Assembly (NCBI GenBank): GCA_014338405.1 | Contig: JTDE01000459.1 | Coordinates: 78,301-142,300 of the forward strand | Direction: 5' to 3' | Length of the DNA: 64,000 bases | Source of the DNA: Paragonimus skrjabini miyazakii | Lineage: Eukaryota; Platyhelminthes; Trematoda; Plagiorchiida; Troglotrematidae | Part shown: positions 1-13,100 of the stretch, one piece after another | Position numbering within the stretch: position 1 is the first letter of the stretch | How the letters are laid out: each line of letters begins with the position of its first letter | Program-made: the position numbers and the translations under genes | The notes under the pieces: model-generated | Told to the model about the DNA's origin: nothing | Seen by the model: only the letters and a program-made list of their open reading frames with translations | Databases searched by the model: none

Positions 1-232
1 TATAACCTCAATGGTACAGTGGTCAACACGGCTGTCTAATGAAAGTGTGGTCAAAGTTCGAATCCCGGCTGTGGCAAAAATACGCACTAATGGCGAGCCA
101 TAACAAGAGCGGTACAATAATATAATGCATCTTTTCAAAAAGTCGACCTAAAGTCGACCTGAATGCAAGAATTATGTCCAAATTTGAGTGACGTCCAATG
201 CAAATTAACCAAATATCCAGTCACCGAACATA
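1..232 (+). repeat. tRNA-derived SINE, copy 1
   Basis: The head carries RNA polymerase III promoter boxes: an A box tggtacagtgg at 12-22 and a B box gttcgaatcc at 56-65. The body (cgcactaatggcgagcc, then atgcatcttttcaaaaagtc) and tail (gcaaattaaccaaatatcc) match in order the copies at 41.2 and 47.9 kb, on the opposite strand there. The tRNA stems no longer pair, so it is not a tRNA gene. The left end may be cut by the window edge. Confidence 0.72.
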
Positions 233-3200
233 GCAACGTAGTGACAATTTTGTGACCTGTTTGCTTCAGGTCCCTTCGGTCAAGTTCATGAAACTGGCAA
301 TTTTTTGGGGTTTACTTGAAACAACCAAACGTGCATTTTGTTGTCGACTTATTACCATGACTCGATTAAGTTGTGACTGTTTTGCGTTCAATTTGCCTAC
401 GGTTTGTCGACTCATACTGGAGAGTTAAACCTTGAGACCTGCTGTCTCGAAGACGCTGAGCGTTATGCATTGAGGTTTGTCAACTTTAACTCAGACACAC
501 TTTCTCATCCCTTTTTTTTCAAAGACAGGAATATACATGCCCGCGCTGTAAGCAACCCGTTAGTAGTTGTGCAGTCAATAGCGAATTCCAGGCTTCTGAC
601 AAGCTTGTTTCACCCAACAGTTCTCACTCGAGTAATAACCACCGAGTTCACAGGCCCATCAAAAAGACACCGGTCGAATACAATGGTGGTATACCAGAAC
701 GCTCGGACACGAAATAAACACACGCCCACCAAACACTTTCTCGCCTAAAGAGCACGATTTGTTGGTGGTATAAACAAACACAGCCTGTCTACAAAGCTGA
801 TGTCTAAACTTGCTCAGTTATGCAATGGCTATAAGGTCAGAGGTGTTCCTTAGCCTTCCTGAGACTACACAACGTGATTTCACACCATTCTTTGAAGTCA
901 TCGACCTTTGGTAGGCGGAATAACCAGAGTGGAATGCTGCCTCTTTAGTGGAAAAAGGTGTGTAGTAAATTTCGACTTGCTTACCTTGCCCGCACTTTGC
1001 AATATGATGATCGGCACATTCCGGTTGATACCGACAAGAGTTTCTTCAGTCCGATGCCAGCATACAGATAATGCACCTTTGATGCTGAAACAGACAGCAA
1101 ATGTTGTGATTATTGACAAGTGGCTAGTAGGGAGTAAAGCATTAAACATGGAGTACAAAAAGACTGTTCAAGTGCCGACAAAACAGCTAACGTAAAGAAA
1201 ACATATTAATTGAAGAAATCCGTGCACATTGACTTTAGTGGCTATATCCAAATGTAATTGTGCATGTAATTTGAAGGTAAATTGACTGAACTCAGCGTAA
1301 TAGTTACACTGTACCTGACCCTGACATCGAGCTGTCGCCCAAACTTGAGAAAAGTGCGGGTGTCAGTTTGAAGATAAAAATGAGATAAATAACACCTTAC
1401 GTACAAAACCAATAAAATACCGAGTGTGCTGCAAACAAACAATCTAGCGGCAAGAATAAGTGGAGCAGTATTCGCAAGACAGTCTCTAGCAACCCTTAAT
1501 GGACTGGTTAAATAGTCGTCCCTAGTTCATAGAAAACTAGGTCAACGCCGTAACGTTCACGTCAATGAACTAAATAAGCAACCATCTCTCTCAACGTTTC
1601 CGACTAACACCAATCAGCTACCAGGGCTCTCTCACTTGAAAGATGACCTCGTTCAGTAGGGGATAACTAATAACTAACATAATTTCTCTAAAAACGAATA
1701 GTCATTTGACCATGTCGAACCCCATGCAAATCGACGGCGGAATAGGCAAGGAATGCCCACTGTGTCATACGGTTAGTCGGCAGCGTTGACACACTCGGAA
1801 ACAAAATTCTGCGGCCACCTCATCTTTTAGTAACATCCAACTTGTTATCATGCATGCAGCCATTTTTCGCAGTAAAAGAATGTAGGCTGTTAGAAATTCG
1901 CAGACGGAAGTTTGTACGAATGGTTTCTATAGAAAATGAATGATTGACGACAATCTAAATGATAGCCATGATACAATCATATGGTCACCTCAAGCTGATG
2001 CCTTAACAAGTCGCTCCCTAGCCAGGTTGACGGCTATGTGTAGTAATTTTGTTAAAATCGCAGTTGTCGGTTCACACTGCCAGTTGTGGGGGCATGAAAT
2101 AATCATTTGACTAAGTCCCGTGTGACTAGTACTTCATTCTGTATTTACACTGACCATGTCATGATGAGATGTGAACTGACTGATTTGGAAAGAGGGATTA
2201 CCTTAGCGTTCACACAGACGTAGCCAAGTTCCCTTCAAAGAAGCTGTAATGACTTCATGACATATCAGATATATTAGTGAGTGGTAGAGGATCTTGGTTA
2301 GTAAAAATTGAACATAAGGTCAACGTGATTACGGCATTTGCGCTTCAGGAGACTATTCAACTATCTGCTTTCAAAAAGAGGCACCGTGCTCGAGTTTCCC
2401 TTTGGTCAGAGCTAATCAGTGGTGTATATCACAACCACAGCCTGGATATGTGACACTGGTTTGAGGTGTTGCCTCGTTGGAAAATGACATTCTCTTGTCA
2501 CACTGAAGGACTAAAGAGCAACAAACTATCCTCATCATTGAAGCGAACGGTATGCCACGAGTTTCGGTTAAGAATCAGCCGAGCCGTATATGTTGCTGCT
2601 CTTCCAGTGAAACGGTTCCATGAATTTTCAGCATTGCAGCTTTATGCAGCGTCCGTCATACACTTGTGTACAAACTGGATAAAATGCCCATTTGACGTCG
2701 GAAGCACTTCCTGTTTTAGTGAAAATTAACCGCAATTTATAACACTTGGCTAGTCTTGACAAGACTGTTTGTCGTTCTCTATTAACAGCGCAAAAAATGT
2801 CCATCGACAACGGGTAACTGCATTTGAGACATCTGGAATTTTGACAGTTCCTACTGGGCATAGCTTCATTTGCCGGAATGCAAAATCTAGCTTGTTTCCA
2901 AATCCGTCAATCCACAGTGTAAAAACGGTGTGTCAGATTCGTGGGGTCTCATCATGTGGCAAGTGGCTCAAGCCCACACAACTGGCAGAGCCCAACAACT
3001 GCAATGTCGACTGCGTGATGAGGCATATCCTGACTTCCCCCAAGACAACACTGAGCCGGTGCACCAGCTAGAAGACACCATCCTAACCTGGACGTTTTTA
3101 TCCTTTAGATTTGTACGCATAATTAATTTTTTAAAAATAGATTATGTAAACGAAGTTCAGTCCGTAGTTTTCTAACAGCCCGTATTCGTTTGATGCTAAA

Positions 3201-4230
3201 AGGAATGTGTCAGAAAAAGATGGTACGGCCATATTACTTTGGCGCGGGTATATGTGACCTGACCACCTATGTTTACAGACTGTAGAGATTCACTTGTCTA
3301 AACAACATCTTCCTAATTTTATCACTGCTTATCCGTTAGTGCTACCCGACACATGCGCACCCACCGTTGGTTGAATACCTAAAACACTGTTCACGCTTTT
3401 CCTCCCGATGTGAGGTAATGTGGATGAATTCCAAAAAGTCCATTTCATTACAGTTGGTCGGCCTGTTGATAAATCGTGTCCACATGACAACAGACTCGAA
3501 TGACGCTGACACACGTCTCATCGCGTGCAGTAAGTACGTATATTCCAGTCAGTCAACCAATAATTTATCCTCTGTGCTCCGATCAACCTAAACCGTCTAC
3601 TTGATAGCGATAACTCGATTTTGTAATTTAGTGTTGTAACAATTGAAGTGTTGGTGGTTATTGAACACTATATTTCGACTTATATCCACACATCTACTGA
3701 ACACACTTGACTAATTGAAACCGATCAATGTGGCGAACACATGTGGCATAGTCTTGTCCTCTTCATTTCCAATGCCGCTGAACAACTCATGGCAATGTGC
3801 ATAGTCTTCAATATGGTTGCCTGAAAATTGCGTGATCTATCCAAGACAAACAGAATGCAGTTACAAAAAATACACGGAAATCACAGTGTAGATTAATTTC
3901 ACACACGAATCGTAATTTCTTTGTTATTAAAACTGTTCAACTATGAATATTCACAACACCAATGATTGCATACCTCATCGGCCGTTTAACAGTAGAAACC
4001 GGATCGCACTATCTGCCACATACAGCAGGATGGATAAACGAAAACGTGCTATTGCAGATCCTACCCCATTGTCCTATCAAATTTGGCTCTCAGGCTCTTC
4101 CCGACCCCTATTTTTGGTAATTACTCTGCAGGTCCTACAACAGATATAGCTCACCATAGTAACACTGTGCCGGTAAGTTCCATCTCTTAACATTCAGCTT
4201 CAGGCCTCCTTCGTTCCTTGCTTAGGCCCA
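231..4230. other. no gene seen
   Basis: AT-rich sequence with only short spurious reading frames on both strands. No family, splice-bordered exon or repeat unit was recognised. Confidence 0.5.
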
Positions 4231-6255
4231 GAATGCGAATTAATGTAGGTGCTTTCAACGTTCGCACTTTAAAACGGATAAGTCAACAAGCCGCGCTTAC
4301 ACGAACATTAGACTCATTAGACTGTTGCATTTCAGAGACTAAAATCTAGCACAGAAGTCAATACACGAAACCGACAGCGCCCGCACTATATATCCGACGT
4401 TGGTTATACACTTCAGTTAACTCCACAACCACTGCCGCCGGTCCTCAGCACGACAGCCGCAGTCGCATTAGTAGATTGGATTCCCATTAGCTGCAGACCT
4501 TGTGCCGTCCATTTGGCAGGTTCTACTAAGACCAGCTCTACTCGACAAATCTTCATAAATTTTGTCATTGTGTCCGATTATGCTTCAGTTAATTGTAGTA
4601 ACACCGGTGTCAAGGACACCTTTTAGTGGGATCTAGCCGCTCTGTTTATGTCAACATGCGGCTCTTGTATGGTCATTTTGGTCGAATATATAAACACCCA
4701 GATCGGCCGCTTTGGTGAAGCCGAGTCCATTTTAGGTGGAAGGTCTGGGCTAACACCACAGCCTTGGGATAACAGCAGACGGATGTTGCAACTGTGCGCC
4801 GAGCATAGATTACTTTTAACTAGCATTAATTTTAGACACTTTGCACTTAACGGTTATACTTACAGCACTCTTCTCCAAACTAAACCTGATCTCACAGTGA
4901 TCATAAAGGTGTTAGTTTTAGGTGACTTGGCTCCATTCAGGACCATCACCATTACCAAAGTACATAACTGGATTCAGATCATCCGTTAGTATGTTTTCAT
5001 TCTGTTCCCATTTTCGCCGGGTAACGGTCTGTCGTTGAAACTATCAACGAGACAGATGTCATACTCATCTCTAACGAGTCAAGAAGGTTAAAACGTTGAG
5101 CGGAACACTTTGAGGATCAAATTACCTGACCTCCTGTTTCTACTTTGTATACCGCCGGTCAACAATGGCCGAATCCCTCGACTATGAAGGTGCGTTCGAC
5201 TCACTGAATCGATCTACACTTTTAGAGTCGCTTAAACGCAGGGGTATACCGACCAAGTATGTGAGCATACTGTAACCGCTTTATTCCCATACTTCAACTC
5301 AGACAGCTTCAGCACCAGCAACGGCATAAATCAAGGCTGTCCACTTCACAAGTTTCGTTTAATTTTTCCACAAACAGTCGCGGGTGTGGGGAATGAAATA
5401 AAAGTGCGTATCTCTAAGGTCAGAGCGATATTCCTACATCCAGGACACCTCCGGCAACAGGCATCTCTTTTTGAGGCTTAAGGTTTGCGTATATAAGGCA
5501 GCGGTGAGGACTGTATAACTTTACAGCTCGGGGTAGAAGATGTGAACCGTCTTCAGGTATTTCATCACCGATGTCTGCATTCAGTCGCTCACATGGGGGC
5601 ACCAAGGAGTAAACACCGTGGAGGTTAGGAAGCGAGTATTTGGTAGTGACTGCCAAACGAGTTCTTTTGTTCAATCATTACAGTTGTACAGACTTAGGTG
5701 GTTGGGTCGTGTACTACAGATTCCAGGTAGTCGTCTGCTACACCGAGCACTCTTTGCCAACGCTGAGGCCGACTGGCGCAAGGCGCGAGGTGGACAGATG
5801 ATGACCTGACGTAGACAAATGAAATCGTTCACGAATGGGCTGGTCACTGTAGATCGGGTTCGTCTCGCAAACTGGGGACCTCGCGACTCACTGAGTCGGT
5901 GGCTGGAGAAATTGGGTGAGCTGGCGGCTAATCCGGCTCAGTAGCGCGAATATTGTCGCCGCTTGGTCGGATTGTATGTGAACTAAGTACACTTAATGAC
6001 GGTGGGCACTGAAAGCCGCCAAGCAACTGCCTTGTTGACGGCGCCTCACTTTTACTCATAAATCGGTTCTTGGTTTCCAAGACATCTTTATGTTGAACGT
6101 TTGAGTGTAAACATATCTGCTTACTAGTTAGGTCTTCTCCCCTTACTTTCATGCCTAGGGATTGTTTTCTCTTCATGGTTGTATGAAAGTTAAATATCAA
6201 AGAAAACCATTGACGTATTGCTGTCTATGGTGAGGACGATGATGATGAAAATTAG
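4231..6255 (+). pseudogene. non-LTR retrotransposon (APE endonuclease/RT type), decayed copy 1
   Basis: A plus-strand relic with many stops and frameshifts. Near 4233 the endonuclease begins NVGAFNVRTLKRISQQAALT, followed by CISET, the usual E-T active-site strand. Around 5185 is an RT motif, YEGAFDSLNRSTLLESLKRR. From 5618 comes the C-terminal tail VRKRVFGSDCQTSSF with LYRLRWLGRVLQIPGSRLLH and RKARGGQMMT, a signature common in flatworm non-LTR elements. A 3' untranslated part shared with the copy at 21.7-22.5 kb runs to a gatgatgatgaaa-like tail near 6250. Clade (RTE or CR1-like) is not settled from sequence alone. Not functional. Confidence 0.75.
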
Positions 6256-7069
6256 TCAAAGAAAACGGACCACTCTACTAGTGTTCAGTACCCAAAAAAG
6301 TCATTTCTTGAAATAATTTGAAAAGCCAAATGCTTGTCAATAAAATTTTTGATGAAGTCACTCAGAATCAAGTGTGCACAAGGTACCGTCATTATTAAGT
6401 GTGCTAATTTCATAACATAAAAGACTGCACAATTGACAAGTAATATGTAACACTAATTTTTCAGATGTCAAACCATTGACGAATTCCATTTGAATTCTCA
6501 GATATCACATTGTTCACACAAAAATACACAAGTGGAAAAGTAACCGCGAAATCTGCGCGTCAGTGATTGTTTTGACGAAGCGCAGCAAACTGACAGAAGA
6601 GACGACCAATCACACATTCAAATCTTTATAAATTTAGAGCCGCACAACTGGGAGTATTAACAAAAATTATGAGACCTTCTTCGTGGACAGTTTGCACATC
6701 TTGCTCGGCCCACCGTCCGATTGCAAAACATTTTCGGCTACGACAGAAATCACTCAGTCGGACAGTCTATTAACGTCTTCGATTAAATAACGGATCCAAA
6801 TAAGCCAAAACGAAATCGCTTTTTATACTTTTCATGAAAAAAAGCATCACATAATCGGATTACAGACAGTCGCTCAATTGGGTCGAAATCTACCAGGCTT
6901 TACAGTACGTACATCAACGGACGATATTAAAATAGGTCACTACTTATTTTTGTTCATAATGCAACAATCCCTCTATTGGGGGGGGGATTAACACATTAGG
7001 TTAATAAAATGGCTCACCAGCACACACAGAGTACTAGTCAACTAAATGAAATGCCGTTTTTACAACACG
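6256..7069. other. no gene seen
   Basis: AT-rich, with a short G run near 6978-6987. No supported feature. Confidence 0.5.
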
Positions 7070-7412
7070 TTAGTACAGTCCTTGAGCTTGACTCTGTTTA
7101 GCTAACATTAAAAAATCTGGAGCTAAATTGGCCACTAACAATCTCACGTCATTGTAACAATATCCAAGCAGCCTAGGTTCTTCAACAACGGACGCATCAC
7201 TGAACTCAAAACGGGAACGGAAATGCAGCTCCTCTCCGTACACTTGTGCCGTCAAACGGCTTTTCACCCTCTGCGGTTTACCATTTGTTCCGATTCTTCA
7301 ACATCCTGAAGCTGAACAACATTCTCGTGAACACTGTTTTTTCCCTCTTCCCATTTGCGGATAAATGTACGCATTATCCAGACAGGTATTTTAAAAGCGA
7401 ACCAAAAAGCTC
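7070..7412 (-). pseudogene. possible coding segment, perhaps TEP1 C-terminal exon(s)
   Basis: Two overlapping minus-strand frames look coding. The upper, about 7412-7258, contains MRTFIRKWEEGKNSVHENVV and VEESEQMVNRRG before a stop. The lower, about 7287-7070, contains GEELHFRSRFEFSDASVVEE and LLGYCYNDVRLLVANLAPDF before TAA. The frames are offset as if by a frameshift or a tiny intron near 7275, where an ATG/gtaaac donor is possible. The segment sits 2.3 kb after the last clear TEP1 exon and on the same strand, so it could be the C-terminus. No good acceptor with pyrimidine tract is visible and I recognise no family. It could equally be a decayed element. Confidence 0.28.
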
Positions 7413-9735
7413 ATTTCCAGAAACTGCAGTTGAAGGTTGCCGCTTGAACAGAAAGGTTTCACGTTGTGTGTTTTTTGAAGTTGCAACAAAGCTTTCCTAT
7501 CAATTTTCAGTTCGAAGAAATCTAGTTTTCCGATGTAAATATGGACAGTAGACTTTGAAATGACTAAACGTTCATCCTGGAACTGTTAATGGCACCAGTA
7601 TTTGGTCTATCATTAGTCACCACTGCCAACAGAGTAATCTACTGCCAGCTGGGTCAGATAAGGTCAATGTCACTAGCTGAAGCTAACTGTGATAGTTAAC
7701 ATTCCCTCCTATAGTTCAATCGCCCCCCAAAAGAAGAACGTGTAGCCACTAGAAAAAGCACATGAACGGTTAGAAGTGCATTCATATGGAGATAAAAACG
7801 TTCGAAAACAGTCGACCGAGTCACTACTCAGTCTGCGAATAGAATAAAAAGCCTCATCTCAGAGTTCCATCTTAAGGATGCAAGAGTAACAGTATCAAGC
7901 AGATCATCAGATTAATGAACGTGAACAAAGCAAAAAAATCCACTGCGACGATGCTGCTAGTGGACCTTACCATAGACACACAAGAGGGCGAGGATAAATG
8001 TACAACTTTCCACTCACTGCCAGAAATGAAGTTCCCGTGATGACCAAAAATGAGAAACTGTTTCCCGTTAAAACGATACCATTTACGTGACCAAAAGCAA
8101 ATAAGTTAAGAACCCAGCAATCAACGAAATTTAGAACAAACTCACTCAGGCACCGGATCAACTAGATGAAATTCAACGGTTACGCCAGAGGACACACGAT
8201 CAAATTTCCCAGATTGAGAGCTAAGCGGAACGAGCGGAAATTGGCTATCACTAAGCGAAGCAAACAGATCGATCTGAACGTTGTCAGCCAAGACAGATGG
8301 ACAGAGATCAACCACAGCCTGATCGAAGAACGTGCTGAAAAAAAATTACATACAAGATTGTATTCGTATGTGAAGAACGACAGGCGGGAAAAGTACATGC
8401 CATCAAGACGTCTTTATTTGATGGGGGAAGGATGGCAGTAAACAGCTACAGAGTGAGAATAGGAAACAAAAAATAGAAATCGGCAGAATACGAGATCCAT
8501 TCAGATAAAAACTGTTTTGTGGTCACAATATCACGTCAGAAATGTCATCGCAGTGAGACAGCAGGAAACGTTAGACATGAGTTTTGCGATGGACGATTTG
8601 ATAAGCATTAAAATAATCTATCACTTGGTGCTTGACAGACTGAGTTGTAAACGCTGACTGTATGATTATTATCTGAGTTAACAAACAAACTAGATCAGGT
8701 GGCTATGAGAAACGTTATCGCGAAGTGGTGAACTACGGACGGCCTATACTGTTGAGGGACAGCTCATCAAGCATTGATAATGTTTTATGAAGTCAAGCAA
8801 AAGGGGCCAAAATAAAGCACCTGTCACCCTCAAAGTAACCAGAAAGTTTAAGAAGCTCTATGAGTTCAACTTGACTGAGAAGTTCTAGTCGTGGGATCAG
8901 GACATGGACTGTACCTACTCCACAGACGACCAAGCAACCCTTGCAGTATTCACGAGTGAATGTGACTAAGCGCTTAGATGCAGTAATTCGGTCTTGCTCA
9001 AAGAGAGACCAATGGCGCAGTCACCAGCACAACTGTCTCATAAGAACGTTAACCGAGGTTTCACTCTCGACCTTCACAAGGATATGAACAACTGACGAAC
9101 TCTGGCGAGAATGAACTTCAAGTCTATTGCTTCCGTACGAAGGTGGCTTATTGAGATGTCCATTTGAATGAGAGACTTGTCATCGAATATGGGTGATGTC
9201 AAGTCCACTACTACCTAGTTTCTAATCACATCTAAGTATTCAAAATGATTGTGTACCAAAGGTCAAAAAACAACGAATCAATACGAACGATCGTGTTCTG
9301 GCAACTTTATCTTTTGTTTGACTCAAACACAGAAATTGCAACATGCTTTCTTGACACAACAGTGAGATCTGCCTAATCTTATACATCGCAATGGGCAAGC
9401 GCTGCTCAAATGGATGGGAGCTAATTTGAAACAGACAACCAGTAGCAAAAACCTTACTTCTAATAATGTCATACTGTTAGATCGTTAGATGATTGTAATG
9501 TTTGGAAGAATGATAGATGCTATACTTCGTCGACACACCGGTATGTGAACAAATGACAGTTCCAGTTGTGTTATATTTAGATGAACTTTCTCTTGGCTAA
9601 AATAGACAAAACTGAACGATATGAAAACAAGTGTGAAATTCGGACAAAAGAAGCTTCAGATAGAACAGTGGTCGAAACGGTGGTTAAGGGCGTGTGAGAC
9701 AAGCACGTTTTTCATGTACAGAAAAATAGACACAC
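7413..9735. other. no gene seen; expected to contain a TEP1 intron
   Basis: AT-rich sequence below the last clear TEP1-like exon. A lysine/arginine-rich plus-strand frame at 8166-8441 has no recognisable family and is not accepted as a gene. No poly(A) region for the minus-strand gene could be assigned. Confidence 0.45.
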
Positions 9736-10165
9736 CTTTCAACTTTCAACGGGTCTGAATTGGTATGACAACTTGACCATTCCACCAATTTCTCCACAGA
9801 CAGGGAACCTTGCCGTGTGAATAATATAAGCGTCTTGTCAGGTATCTCAATACTCCATACCTCCCGTCCCGCGGACACAAAGATTCGATGAAGATCTGGC
9901 GAACCGGAGGTTAGAACGGCAGTGATCGGATAGACAGGTTGCTGGTCACGTGCAAACAAGACATGGAACGTAGGAATCCACCCATCGCGTTCCACAGAGT
10001 TCAGCATGGCTAAAGGGTGATCCACAGGGAACGCCGGAGCCCGTGTGCATGGTCGCCAGAAAAACAACTTGCCATCCATGCCACCTGACAAACACCAATC
10101 GCCTGTGGTAGGCGAATGAATGCGGCTGAGACATGTTATTGAACCTTCGTGATGCAAGCTTGGGA
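9736..10165 (-). CDS. TEP1: TEP1-like exon: last clear WD40 blade
   Basis: Two bases, 142 codons, two bases. The acceptor has a strong pyrimidine tract and gttgcag; the donor is GAAAG/gtgtgt. It starts FPSLHHEGSITCLSRIHSPT and gives the blade DWCLSGGMDGKLFFWRP. The remainder (PVYPITAVLTSGSPDLHRIF then VSAGREVWSIEIPDKTLILF) forms a second, divergent blade. The donor at 9736 shows that the gene continues below this point, where the next exon must start with the third base of a codon. No certain continuation was found. Confidence 0.83.
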
Positions 10166-13100
10166 CTGCAACGGAGAAAAATAAGAACAAGCAGAACAGC
10201 CCATAAATGTTCGAAGTGGCAAACAGATCAAGTGGCCTACTTCGTGGACGACAAAAATAAAATTGTTCAAATTAAATCTGCTGCAGCCGAATCCCTTCAA
10301 ATCCAAGTTTATTCCGCGTATGTAATCGACTTATACTTCTAGATGTTTATCTCTAAGACTGTATTCTACGACCATTAATGACGAGAGTGAGAGATGCTGT
10401 GAGCCACAACAGTTAACAGCCTAACCAACAGCCATACGACAATCACCACTGATGACGAGGTTAGAAGAGAAAGCATACCGCCAGACGATTAACGGCTGTT
10501 GATATCTAACTGGCACAGGAGAAGAAAGGTTCTTGAGATTTTGGAGAACTAAACCTCGGGTCACAAATGTGGGAAGAGTACAAGAAACCAAGATTATCTG
10601 ATCACCACAATTTCCTTCACAGCATCCTTGGTGTGAGTCAGAAAGTGGGGCAATAATATTGTAGCGAAAAGGCGTCCAATAAAGCACAACCTTTATTGTC
10701 CAACTCGCTAGTTACCATGCCACACGCTCGCTCGCGATTTTGAATCACAGTTCCAGTCCACAACACCCCCTGGTTTCCACTCGCACGTCGTGTGCACTTC
10801 TACCCGGTTTAGGTGTGTGATTTGCGCCTTCTACCCGGGGGTTTTCTGCCTGCTATTCCTCGGCCGTTGGTCCGATTTCGTTGAGCGATAGCTTGTCCGA
10901 TCGCTCGTGCTGTCGCCCGTCTATCAACCGTGGGCTTTGACCGTAATCCACAGATGTGTCGAGATATTCCTGACAGTGTTGGAATAATCACACCTTCAAT
11001 TTGGTCATTCATTCTATTTCGGCCGCCACGTCTCGCCCATTGGTCCGATCCGGTCGAGCGATGACTCATCCGGTCGCCCACGCCGTTCTCCATCCGCTCA
11101 CCGTGGGTGTTTGAACGCACCTCCCCCCTGCGTTGGGGTATTCCGCCGTGAGCTGGAATGCTCGCACTTCCTGCCTGATAATCCCCCACAATATTAGCGC
11201 CATTTTGACTGCCTGTATACAATAAAGGCGGTGTACACCGTTCACTCACACATAATATGCCGGTAGTCAAATGGACTCAAGGCAACCCAACGGAATTTCT
11301 TTTGAGCTAACCTCTTTACAAAGATGATAAGGCTAAGCAAAGGCGAAATGACTGTGGTTTTTACGTTTGAATTCGAACATCAGCGGCTAACTAAAGTATT
11401 GAGACTTCAAAAACGAGATAGTAACGAGGTGCATTGAAGTCATCAAAGTATAACAAGTCAGCGGTGGAAGTTTGGCCTCCAATGGTAACCATGTGTCCAG
11501 TAATAGGTTCTACCTGAGGTCATTAACCGCTGTGTCATGTCAGCTCCAATTCCCCCCAAGCCAAGACGACAAGAAAAGGGACTTGGTGGCGTGAGCCGCC
11601 GTGTAGGCCAAATCAGATACAAACTATCGTTCCTTTTCACCGGACAGACAGAATAAAATTATCGGGGTTAATCTCCCCTTCGGAGGGCCCATGAATAGTC
11701 GTACTGTTCCGTTTAGTGAGAAAGCGATCGTGTCCCAGTTGCGTATTGGTGATTTTGTCCTTCATTGCTTTTCTGTCTACTGATTGGTCATTTAATTAGG
11801 GCCAACTATATACGCCTGCTATTGGGTGTAACATTTGTATTGGACTCCACAATCCCCTTGATATGGTCATACAGGTTATCAATTGTGCTTATGTACGCCC
11901 TATCGGTGTAGATGAATCCAGGAGGTTTGAACTAAATGCACGTAAGCAATGAGTAAAGCATTCTTGTATTCATTACAGGACAACAAAAAGAACACAGTAA
12001 GTATTAAGTAACATAATGAGTAACTAAACGAAAGCGAACTTTGACAGCAAAATCAGAGAAATCATGAAAAAATACACTGGCTTGCGGGCGATACCAGGAT
12101 AGAACGGTTACAGAAAAAGCATGAAAACGTGATGGTCTACCGAGTGGTTGTTGTCTGGAAAGCCGGGATAGCAAACCACCTGTACGACATACATATGACA
12201 CACGATGACCATCCAGAGTGACAAACGTGCCATAAGATGAGAAGAAAAAAGGTAATATATATAAGGTGAAGAGGAGAGAAAATGTGGAGGGATACGGAAG
12301 AAAAGGTTACAACGCTGCATACAAAACTCGTAACACGAGCGCCATTGACTTCTGTTCTACGCTATATCTGACAGCGTCCTCAACCACAGATGTTCTGTGT
12401 CCTATGGACCCAGCCCCACTGACGCAAGCTTCACAGTGAGTGTCTTCGTACTCTGAACCCAAGTCATTCACTCAGTATCAGGCTATCGCTTCCAGCCTAA
12501 CCAATCACTCCAAAACGAGGTACGAGGTGGCAAAAGGTGACTTTACATTTATAAAATGTGTCCAAGCCAACGAAGCCTATGAAACAAGATTAGCATGTTC
12601 AGAGGTCGCCAGAGTTTATCCGTTTCAAAGACAAGTCGGCGAACTTCATCACTGTTGACAGGTTGTTCCCATCACACGCCGCTGATATTTCGGAGACACC
12701 GATGGTCCCAAACGGATAATCTGTGAGCGACCTTTGAGCAGATGGATCAGGTTTCGCAGCCGTACAGAAGAGCCGTTCACAAAGTGGCACTCGACCTTTT
12801 TCAGGAAGGCTGAGATCATGCTGACACCGCAGATGGCGCAATTTAGTAAACGCCACCTTAACGTTAGCTATACGACTTGTGGTCTCATCAAACATTCTAC
12901 CAGCTCCGATACAGCTTTCAAGTTGTATGAACTTCTCAACGGTTCAGTACCAAAGGTGAAAGCACGCATAGAGTCTTGCCAACCATGCAGTAGGTTCTTG
13001 CACTTAGAAGGTGCAAACACCATACCAAACTGACGAAATGAAACCTCTTATTTGTCTGAGATGTTTTGGGCTCCCTGTGAGTCCTCGCAGATTAAGATGA

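Noticed and set aside
898..1195. Overlapping frames of 86 and 95 codons on both strands
   Set aside because: No domain, no splice borders, no homologous phrase; mirror frames of each other in AT-rich sequence.
8166..8441. Basic 91-codon plus-strand frame
   Set aside because: Lysine/arginine bias follows from A-rich sequence; no family and a mirror frame of similar length on the other strand.
10809..11270. 153-codon minus-strand frame
   Set aside because: Lies almost entirely inside the family-B LTR and crosses its terminus; openness reflects GC-rich repeat sequence.
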